Positions 5,047 to 9,836 of a stretch of 9,836 nucleotides of DNA are shown here, in pieces (the first letter of the stretch is position 1; each line of letters begins with the position of its first letter). The position numbers and the translations under genes were made by a program. Source of the DNA: JAIEPT01 sp038217425 (GTDB lineage Bacteria > Planctomycetota > Planctomycetia > Gemmatales > Gemmataceae). A model generated the notes under the pieces. The model worked only from the letters and a program-made list of their open reading frames with translations. It was not told where the DNA came from and made no database searches. The DNA lies in NCBI GenBank assembly GCA_038217425.1, contig JBBQPM010000231.1, positions 1-9,836 of the forward strand, in the 5' to 3' direction.

Positions 5047-6486
5047 TCAGGGCGAAAGCGTCACGACATTGTCGAAGGAATCGATTTCATTGTCCGCCAG
5101 GGCAACCGCGGGCCAGGTTCGCCGATAGATCAGACGCACGCGCACCGTCGCCGTCGACAGAGGCCAGCGGGACGCGACGACCTGCGGACGGTCGGGGAGT
5201 AAACGCGTGTCGACCTCGCGTTCCGCGGGGAGCCAAAAGGGGATCGGGCCTTTACCCAGTGGGTCCAGACGAATCCGTCCGAAGAACTTACCCGCCTTGC
5301 CCGCCCAGGGTTCGCCGCCGAGATTGTGTAGCTTGGCGCCCTCAAGCGCGAATGTTTCGTTGCCGTGGGCATCACGACCTTCGACCATGAGAACCAGATG
5401 CCGATCGATGAATCCCGTGGGCACGCGATGGCCGACGTCGTGGGCGCGCAGCGTCACGGTCAGCCTCCAACCGTCCCCTTCACGCGCGACGTGAGTCTTG
5501 ACTTCCAGGCACGCTCGCAGTTTGGCTGGCGTTAGCCCGATCATGGCATGGTCGCTGATGTCGGGACGGTCGATGCCGCCGTGCGCGGGGGCGACGTTCG
5601 CGATCTTGCCGGTCGGCGCCAGGTGGCACGTCTGACACGTTTGCCCGCGCGCCGCGGCCGGGCTCGCTTGCCATTCGCTGAACGTCTGGTAGACCCGAGT
5701 GCCGAACAGAGTCCCCTCATGGCAGGCCGCGCAGTATCGGCTTTCTTTGTAGACCGGAGCGTAGCCGAACGACTCGCCCGCGCGCACGGCGTCGGCGAGG
5801 GGGCCGAAGAAGAGCGCCTTGTCGCCGGAAGGCCGGCGCAGATCGAGCGCGTCAATGCCGAAGCGCGTGCCGAGCTTGTCCGCGGTCACGTCCGCGGCTT
5901 TGTGACACAGATCGCAGTGGACTCCCTGGGCGGCGACGCCCTGCGCGTGGCGCGGATGGAAGTCGAAATCCTTGGGCGCCAGCGTCGGCACGTGGCACTT
6001 GGCGCAGACGTCGATGCCTTCGGGATGCTCGCGTTTCATGTTCCACGTGGGGCGATCGTTCTTCGGCTCGATCAGATCGAGGAAACGCGGATTGGTCGCG
6101 GCGCGGGCATGGCCGCTCGTCTTCCAGGCGTCGAACACGGCGCCGTGACACCCGGCACATTGCTGGGCGTCCTGCCAGGCATAATGCGGATCGTCGCTCC
6201 CAGGAAATTTTTGTAGATGAAAGCGCATGCCCCGGTGGGCGGGACGCGCCTCGATGAGAAAACCCGTCTTGGCGGCGGCGAGCAGCGTCCCGGCGGCGAC
6301 GCCCAGCTCGAATCGGCCGTCATTTCCGGTGCGGACGCTGGAGGCGGCTCCGCGGGCACGAACTTCAACGTCCGCGAGAGGTTGGCCGTCGTGCTGCACA
6401 TCGCCGGGAATGGAGGGAGTGCGAAATTGCCAGGCAAAGCATACTGCGAGGGCAAGGAGGCCGAGGATCCAGCCGCGACGTTTCAT
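5047..6486 (-). CDS. Penta-heme c-type cytochrome with N-terminal carboxypeptidase-regulatory-like domain
   Basis: This encodes 479 residues. The N-terminus MKRRGWILGLLALAVCFAW is a signal peptide or signal anchor. Residues about 27-80 (DGQPLADVEVRARG, then VRTGNDGRFELGVAAGT) resemble a carboxypeptidase-regulatory-like beta-sandwich. Five heme-attachment CxxCH motifs follow at 110-114 (CAGCH), 161-165 (CAKCH), 191-195 (CDLCH), 252-256 (CAACH) and 284-288 (CQTCH), with extra histidines between them that could be distal ligands. Residues about 335-479 have no CxxCH and look beta-rich. This order resembles cytochrome c554-like multiheme proteins. It would sit on the outer face of the inner membrane or in the periplasm and carry electrons; donor and acceptor are not evident. 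The ATG lies 1 bp after the SMR pump stop, so the two are translationally linked. The ribosome binding site inside the SMR coding end is weak. Confidence 0.92.
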   Translation of the reverse strand: MKRRGWILGLLALAVCFAWQFRTPSIPGDVQHDGQPLADVEVRARGAASSVRTGNDGRFELGVAAGTLLAAAKTGFLIEARPAHRGMRFHLQKFPGSDDPHYAWQDAQQCAGCHGAVFDAWKTSGHARAATNPRFLDLIEPKNDRPTWNMKREHPEGIDVCAKCHVPTLAPKDFDFHPRHAQGVAAQGVHCDLCHKAADVTADKLGTRFGIDALDLRRPSGDKALFFGPLADAVRAGESFGYAPVYKESRYCAACHEGTLFGTRVYQTFSEWQASPAAARGQTCQTCHLAPTGKIANVAPAHGGIDRPDISDHAMIGLTPAKLRACLEVKTHVAREGDGWRLTVTLRAHDVGHRVPTGFIDRHLVLMVEGRDAHGNETFALEGAKLHNLGGEPWAGKAGKFFGRIRLDPLGKGPIPFWLPAEREVDTRLLPDRPQVVASRWPLSTATVRVRLIYRRTWPAVALADNEIDSFDNVVTLSP

Positions 6487-6487
6487 G

Positions 6488-6817
6488 TCATTCGCCCACG
6501 GAGTCGGACCAGACGTTGACGACGATGACGCCGACGATGATCAGGCCCATGCCGACGAGGACGGGGACGTTGGGGATTTGCCGGTAGATGAACGCCGAGA
6601 CGATGGTGACGAGAACGATGCCGAGTCCGCACCAGATGGCATAGGCGACGCCGACGGGGATGGTGTTGAGCGCGAACGACAGCGAGAAGAACGCGAGGCA
6701 ATAGCTGAGAACGACGAGCACGCTGGGCCAAAAGCGCGTGAAGTGATCGGACGCTTTGAGGGCGCTGGTCGCGATCACCTCGGCGAGGATCGCGACGCCG
6801 AGGTAGACGTAGTTCAT
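6488..6817 (-). CDS. Small multidrug resistance (SMR) family efflux transporter, EmrE-like
   Basis: This encodes 109 residues with four hydrophobic spans, the standard SMR size. The protein begins MNYVYLGVAILAEVIATSALK. Glu13 aligns with EmrE Glu14, the proton- and drug-binding residue. AYAIWCGLG contains Trp62, matching EmrE Trp63, and the GIVLVT and final VGMGLIIVGVIVVN segments are also typical. Family members work as proton-coupled antiporters of lipophilic cations or guanidinium-type compounds, usually as dual-topology dimers in the inner membrane. The EmrE-like residues favour the drug or quaternary-cation branch, but the substrate is not proven. The frame is open far upstream, and the ATG at 6817 is chosen because it reproduces the family N-terminus; AGGGA lies about 9 bp before it. 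A 64-aa gene ends 22 bp upstream and the cytochrome gene starts 1 bp downstream. Confidence 0.95.
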   Translation of the reverse strand: MNYVYLGVAILAEVIATSALKASDHFTRFWPSVLVVLSYCLAFFSLSFALNTIPVGVAYAIWCGLGIVLVTIVSAFIYRQIPNVPVLVGMGLIIVGVIVVNVWSDSVGE

Positions 6818-6839
6818 GCGCGGATCCCTGTATGAAACT

Positions 6840-7034
6840 TTAGTAGTCGTCCTCGCCGCGGTTGCCGATCTTGGCAAGCAGGCGGAGCAGTTCGGAGACG
6901 ACCTTGGCGTCGATTTCCATTTCGACTTTGCGTTCGCCGCGCACGAGGAGTCCGAACTCGGATTCTCCGGAGCTGGTGAGAGTTTTCTTGAGTTCCATGA
7001 GCGATTCGATGCGGAGCTTGCCTTGTCGGGCCAT
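6840..7034 (-). CDS. Small protein of unknown function
   Basis: This encodes 64 residues and is not recognised. ATG at 7034 has a good AAAGGGAG about 8 bp upstream, and the frame is bounded by a stop 22 bp before the SMR gene, so it is probably the first gene of this unit. The peptide has no membrane span. It seems to contain a helix (RIESLMELKKTLTS, 8-21), a beta-hairpin-like stretch (FGLLVRGERKVEMEID, 27-42) and a C-terminal amphipathic helix (AKVVSELLRLLAKIG, 43-57), followed by an acidic tail GEDDY. That compact layout suits a small cytoplasmic partner or regulator, which is inference only. A TATAAC (5/6) -10-like box at 7069-7074 on the minus strand could be its promoter, but the -35 match is poor. 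Confidence 0.72.
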   Translation of the reverse strand: MARQGKLRIESLMELKKTLTSSGESEFGLLVRGERKVEMEIDAKVVSELLRLLAKIGNRGEDDY

Positions 7035-7095
7035 GTTCGTATCTCCCTTTGCGAGTTCATTTCTCGACGTTATATGGGCGGGGCGAGCGAACGCG

Positions 7096-7117
7096 AAAAA
7101 AAATCGGCAATCGCCGA
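7096..7117 (-). terminator. Candidate intrinsic terminator (minus strand)
   Basis: On the minus strand a short hairpin (stem TCGGC/GCCGA, loop GATT; 7104-7117) is followed at once by eight T residues (7096-7103). It lies upstream of the 64-aa gene and would stop minus-strand transcripts arriving from the right, insulating the efflux/cytochrome unit. The stem is only 5 bp, so strength is uncertain. Confidence 0.4.
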
Positions 7118-7205
7118 AGAATTTCGTGGGGGCTCGCGGCCAGCAAGACTACATTAGGAAGACCAAGCGACGGTGCTTGCGAAATTTATGTGAAAGGACT
7201 GAATC

Positions 7206-7313
7206 ATGGCCAAGGGCAACAACTCACAGGGCAAAGACAAGAAGAAGGCGAAGGCGAAAGCCGTTTCGAAGGATGCGAAGGAAGTGAAAAAGGCGCCGCC
7301 CAAAAAGAAGTAA
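7206..7313 (+). CDS. 35-residue lysine-rich basic peptide
   Basis: The peptide reads MAKGNNSQGKDKKKAKAKAV followed by SKDAKEVKKAPPKKK. It has 14 lysines in 35 residues against three acidic residues, and no aromatic or cysteine residues. The reading frame is supported by AAAGGA at 7193-7198, 7 bp before ATG, and by a strong hairpin (7329-7372) just beyond the TAA. Lys/Ala-rich tails of this kind resemble histone H1-like or ribosomal-protein extensions, so nucleic-acid binding is possible, but no family is recognised. It stands alone: divergent from the 64-aa gene and convergent with the membrane-protein gene. The alternative is a chance open frame, which the good ribosome binding site and terminator argue against. 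Confidence 0.65.
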   Translation: MAKGNNSQGKDKKKAKAKAVSKDAKEVKKAPPKKK

Positions 7314-7328
7314 CTCAACGTCCGACCC

Positions 7329-7372
7329 GCGACCGTCAGCGAGCGCTTTGGATATCGCTCGCCGGCGGTCGC
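7329..7372. terminator. Long hairpin at the convergent gene ends, probable bidirectional terminator
   Basis: The arms at 7329-7345 and 7356-7372 are 17 bp each, with 15 Watson-Crick pairs, one G-U pair and one mismatch on the plus strand; the loop is 10 nt. It follows the stop of the lysine-rich peptide by 16 bp and overlaps the last codons and stop of the membrane-protein gene. Only TTT follows shortly on the plus strand (7378-7380), so it is not a classic U-tract terminator. It may act by structure alone or protect RNA 3' ends. Confidence 0.5.
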
Positions 7373-7734
7373 TGCAGTTTCTGAATCGCCTCCGTGGGCT
7401 CACTCGCCGGCGCGGGGGTTTGCAGCCTTTCTTGTTTGGCATTCGCCAAGGCGCGCAGGTCTTGCACCCGTTCGTCGAACCCCGCATGATCGAACTCCGT
7501 GGACCGCCTCTCCTCGGCCGGGCCCAGGATGAGCAGCCCCAGCGCGATCATGATCGATAACGGCGCGGCGAGGAACATGCCGCCGAAAAACCCGGCGACG
7601 CCGCAAATGAACAGCCCGGCGAAGCCCTCGCCCAAGCGCCGCAATTGCTGACCGACGAGCATCGGTCCCAGGCCGCACGCCGCCCCAATCACGAGGTTCA
7701 GCAACATCGCCGCGCCGGGATTGGTTGGCATCAT
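7336..7734 (-). CDS. Small membrane protein of unknown function
   Basis: This encodes 132 residues. ATG at 7734 has AAAGGAG 8 bp upstream; a second ATG follows directly and is less well spaced. The N-terminal 72 residues are strongly hydrophobic and glycine-rich, with spans at about 10-28, 37-55 and 57-71. A polar cytoplasmic or periplasmic tail follows (EERRSTEFDHAGFDERVQDL, then a proline/glutamate-rich stretch ending DIQSAR). No family motif is recognised. The GAACGLGPMLVG and GVAGFFGGMFLAAP segments suggest helix packing but do not name a function. The C-terminal codons form part of the hairpin at 7329-7372. It is divergent from the kdp operon across 147 bp, and no shared regulatory site could be identified. 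Confidence 0.82.
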   Translation of the reverse strand: MMPTNPGAAMLLNLVIGAACGLGPMLVGQQLRRLGEGFAGLFICGVAGFFGGMFLAAPLSIMIALGLLILGPAEERRSTEFDHAGFDERVQDLRALANAKQERLQTPAPASEPTEAIQKLQRPPASDIQSAR

Positions 7735-7881
7735 CGCACGATCTCCTTTCGCGAAGTGTAGCTCAAAAAACTTCTCACGTCTTTACACATTCTTGATACC
7801 CGCGCTCCGAATCTTAACCCCCATTTGACACGGGGGCCGGTACGATTCCTTCGGGTGACATCCGTGGGGAGGGTTCCAATC

Positions 7882-7980
7882 ATGAGCGACTACGTCTTTA
7901 TCATCATGACCGCAGCGTTCGGGGCCTCGTCCTGGCTCCTGGTCGTGCTGTGCCAATGGCTGCAAGGGGGTGAGAAATGA
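7882..7980 (+). CDS. 32-residue single-span membrane peptide leading the kdp operon
   Basis: The peptide reads MSDYVFIIMTAAFGASSWLL followed by VVLCQWLQGGEK: one hydrophobic span with a short polar C-terminus. GGGGAGGG at 7866-7873 is the ribosome binding site, 8 bp before ATG. Its TGA overlaps the ATG of kdpF (ATGA, 7977-7980), so it is almost certainly translated and coupled to the Kdp genes. I recall small single-span proteins of the type M-D-x-x-F-x-x-x-x-x-A-F-F-A-L-S-W upstream of kdpF in other phyla, usually left unannotated. A role in assembling or stabilising the Kdp complex, like KdpF, is inference. The 147-bp leader contains TTGACA at 7825-7830 but no convincing -10 at a normal distance, and no riboswitch structure could be recognised. 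Confidence 0.75.
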   Translation: MSDYVFIIMTAAFGASSWLLVVLCQWLQGGEK

Positions 7981-8069
7981 TCGGCGCCGAACTCGCGGGC
8001 CTCGTCTTGGCCTCGGGACTTCTCGTCTACCTGCTCTTCGCCCTTCTGAAACCGGAGTGGTTCTCATGA
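7977..8069 (+). CDS. kdpF: K(+)-transporting ATPase subunit KdpF
   Basis: This encodes 30 residues, close to the 29 of E. coli KdpF. It is a single transmembrane helix (GLVLASGLLVYLLFALLKPE) ending EWFS, matching the family pattern L-V-Y-L-x-x-A-L-x-x-P-E-x-F. KdpF stabilises the KdpABC complex in the inner membrane and is not itself catalytic. Both ends are set by 4-bp overlaps: ATGA with the preceding micro-gene and ATGA (8066-8069) with kdpA. The position immediately before kdpA confirms the call. Confidence 0.93.
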   Translation: MIGAELAGLVLASGLLVYLLFALLKPEWFS

Positions 8070-9805
8070 CCGTGAACGCATGCATTCAATTGACGCTCTA
8101 CCTGGGCGTTCTCGTCCTCGCCGCCAAACCGCTCGGCGCCTACATTGCCCGGCTTTTCCAGGGCGAGCTGACCTGGGTGCGACCGATCGAGAATGCCATC
8201 TACCGCGCCGGCGGCGTCGATCCCGCCAAGGAGATGACCTGGAAGGCGTACGCCGTCGCGGTTCTCGTCTTCAACCTCGTCGGCTTCGTCGCCTTGTATG
8301 CGCTGCTTCGTACGCAAAAATCGCTGTGGCTCAATCCGCAGGGTTTCGACGGTCTCGCGCCAGATCTGGCGTTCAACGCCGCGGTGAGTTTCGTCAGCAA
8401 CACCAACTGGCAGTCGTACGCCGGCGAGAGCACGATGAGTTACCTGAGCCAGATGCTCGGGCTCACGGTGCAAAACTTCGTCTCCGCCGCGACCGGCATC
8501 GCCGTCCTCGCCGCGGTCTGTCGCGGATTGGCCCGACATACGCAGACCACCCTCGGCAACTTCTGGGTCGACCTGACGCGCATCACGCTCTACTTGCTCG
8601 TCCCGGCGTCGGCGATCCTGGCGTTGGTGCTGATCTCGCAAGGCGTCGTGCAAAACTTTGACGGTTACGCGGAAGTCCCGCTTCTCCAGCCCATCAAGGT
8701 CGACGACAAGGACGTCCTCGTGCAGACGGTCCCGATGGGCCCGGCCGCGTCGCAGGTGGCCATCAAACAGCTCGGCACCAACGGCGGCGGCTTCTTCAAC
8801 GTCAACGGCGCCCATCCGCTCGAGAATCCCAGCCCCGTCTCCAACTTCCTGCAGATGCTCGCCATCCTCGTCATCCCGGTCGCCCTGTGTTACACATTCG
8901 GGCTGATGGTGAAGGACACGCGTCAGGGCTGGGCAGTGATGGCCGCGATGTTCGTGATCTTCATTCCGCTCACGGCCCTCACGATGGCGCTCGAACAGGC
9001 GGGCGTCCCCAAGATAGCCGAGCTGGGCGTCGATCCCGCTCATGGCAACATGGAGGGGAAGGAGACGCGCTTCGGCATCGCCAACTCCGCCATCTGGGCT
9101 TGCGCGACCACCGCCGCATCCAACGGCAGCGTCAACTCGATGCACGATAGCTTCACCCCGCTGGGCGGCATGATCCCGATGTTGCTGATGCAGCTGGGCG
9201 AAGTCGTGTTCGGCGGCGTCGGCAGCGGTCTTTACGGCATGCTCATCTTCGTCATCGTCGCCGTCTTCGTCGCCGGGCTCATGGTCGGCCGAACGCCCGA
9301 GTATCTCGGCAAGAAGATCGAGGCGTTCGAAATGAAGATGGCGGCGCTGGTGATTCTCGTGCCGCCGATCCTCGTGCTCGTCGGCACCGCCATCGCCGTC
9401 TCGGGGCCCGGTCTGGAGTGGGTCGATCCCGCGGACGGCAAGAGCAAGAGCACGCTGACCAATGGCGGCGCTCATGGCTTCTCCGAAGTGCTCTACGCCT
9501 ACAGCTCGGCCGGGAACAACAACGGCAGCGCCTTCGGCGGACTTAATGCGAACACTCCGTACTCGAACGCGGCGCTGGGCCTCGCGATGTTGATCGCACG
9601 CTATTGGCTCATCATCCCGGTGCTGGCGCTGGCGGGGTCGTTGGCGCGGAAGAAAGTAACGCCCGCGGGCGCGGGGACGTTGCCGACGCATACGCCTTTG
9701 TTCGTGATGTTGCTGGTGGGGACGGTGTTGTTGGTCGGGGCCCTGACGTTCGTGCCGGCGCTGGCGCTGGGTCCGATCGCGGAGCAGTTGCAGATGATGC
9801 AATAA
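8066..9805 (+). CDS. kdpA: K(+)-transporting ATPase subunit KdpA
   Basis: This is the 579-residue channel-like subunit of the KdpFABC high-affinity potassium pump in the inner membrane, slightly longer than E. coli KdpA (557). It belongs to the superfamily of K+ transporters with four pore loops. All four filter regions are visible: SNTNWQSY (111-118), GTNGGGFFN (237-245), SNGSVN (352-357) and GNNNGSAFGG (483-492). About ten hydrophobic spans alternate with these loops. The long open frame extends upstream to 7970, but ATG at 8066 overlaps the kdpF stop, has CGGAG about 8 bp before it, and gives the family-like N-terminus. KdpB, KdpC and possibly KdpDE would be expected beyond the right edge. 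No start of kdpB is visible in the last 31 bp. The gene is intact, with no missing filter residue. Confidence 0.98.
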   Translation: MTVNACIQLTLYLGVLVLAAKPLGAYIARLFQGELTWVRPIENAIYRAGGVDPAKEMTWKAYAVAVLVFNLVGFVALYALLRTQKSLWLNPQGFDGLAPDLAFNAAVSFVSNTNWQSYAGESTMSYLSQMLGLTVQNFVSAATGIAVLAAVCRGLARHTQTTLGNFWVDLTRITLYLLVPASAILALVLISQGVVQNFDGYAEVPLLQPIKVDDKDVLVQTVPMGPAASQVAIKQLGTNGGGFFNVNGAHPLENPSPVSNFLQMLAILVIPVALCYTFGLMVKDTRQGWAVMAAMFVIFIPLTALTMALEQAGVPKIAELGVDPAHGNMEGKETRFGIANSAIWACATTAASNGSVNSMHDSFTPLGGMIPMLLMQLGEVVFGGVGSGLYGMLIFVIVAVFVAGLMVGRTPEYLGKKIEAFEMKMAALVILVPPILVLVGTAIAVSGPGLEWVDPADGKSKSTLTNGGAHGFSEVLYAYSSAGNNNGSAFGGLNANTPYSNAALGLAMLIARYWLIIPVLALAGSLARKKVTPAGAGTLPTHTPLFVMLLVGTVLLVGALTFVPALALGPIAEQLQMMQ

Positions 9806-9836
9806 GAGCAAGCCCAGCGGGTGAGGTACTCCGAAC

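Noticed and set aside
5548..6216. 222-codon plus-strand open frame opposite the cytochrome gene
   Set aside because: It is a shadow of the multiheme cytochrome. It has no ribosome binding site and is rich in Arg, Ala and Val without motifs.
6818..7060. N-terminal extension of the SMR pump to 7060
   Set aside because: The extra 81 residues overlap the 64-aa gene in another frame and have no membrane character. EmrE-like proteins start at the MNYVYL position.
7818..7836. CCCCC/GGGGG mini-hairpin with TTGACA in its loop before the kdp operon
   Set aside because: The stem is only 5 bp, and no -10 box lies at a usable distance from TTGACA, so I do not call a promoter or riboswitch here.
8027..9811. 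594-codon open frame on the minus strand opposite kdpA
   Set aside because: It is the high-GC shadow of kdpA. The translation is rich in Arg, His, Asp and Gln repeats without any domain, and kdpA has all its filter motifs.

Overview
The window is GC-rich bacterial chromosome with tightly packed genes. I infer a member of the Planctomycetota. The reasons are the mix of a Gfo/Idh-type oxidoreductase, a penta-heme cytochrome with a carboxypeptidase-regulatory-like N-terminus, an L27 gene without L21 directly before it, and an intergenic GC-rich repeat of a type I associate with planctomycetes. This is a judgement from gene content, not a marker-gene identification. No tRNA, rRNA, CRISPR array, transposase or phage gene was seen.

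Layout. Bases 180-1181 (+) hold a secreted protein of unknown function followed 15 bp later by rpmA (ribosomal protein L27). Bases 1223-3126 (-) hold a two-gene unit: a Gfo/Idh/MocA oxidoreductase whose stop overlaps the start of an alpha/beta hydrolase (ATGA). Bases 3127-3366 hold three copies of a 22-bp repeat at an exact 33-bp period, the last one inverted so that a 29-bp-arm hairpin forms. Next to it is an orphan copy of the last 11 codons of a PilZ gene. Bases 3367-3884 (+) hold a toxin-antitoxin-like pair overlapping by GTGA. The pair is bracketed by direct copies of the PilZ gene tail.

Bases 3895-7034 (-) are a run of five co-directional genes. In transcription order they are a 64-aa unknown protein, an EmrE-like SMR efflux pump, a penta-heme cytochrome c starting 1 bp after the SMR stop, a tandem PilZ protein, and a single PilZ protein. 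A candidate promoter in the 64-bp gap before the tandem PilZ gene may make the two PilZ genes a separate unit. Bases 7206-7313 (+) encode a 35-residue, 40% lysine peptide, and 7336-7734 (-) encode a small membrane protein. The two are convergent and share a 17-bp-arm hairpin at their 3' ends.

Bases 7882-9805 (+) are the start of a kdp high-affinity K+ transport operon: a 32-residue single-span peptide, kdpF and kdpA, joined by two ATGA overlaps. kdpB would be expected just beyond the right edge. The most unusual items are the PilZ-tail repeats around the toxin-antitoxin-like pair, the phased repeat/hairpin, the lysine-rich peptide and the extra micro-gene in front of kdpF.
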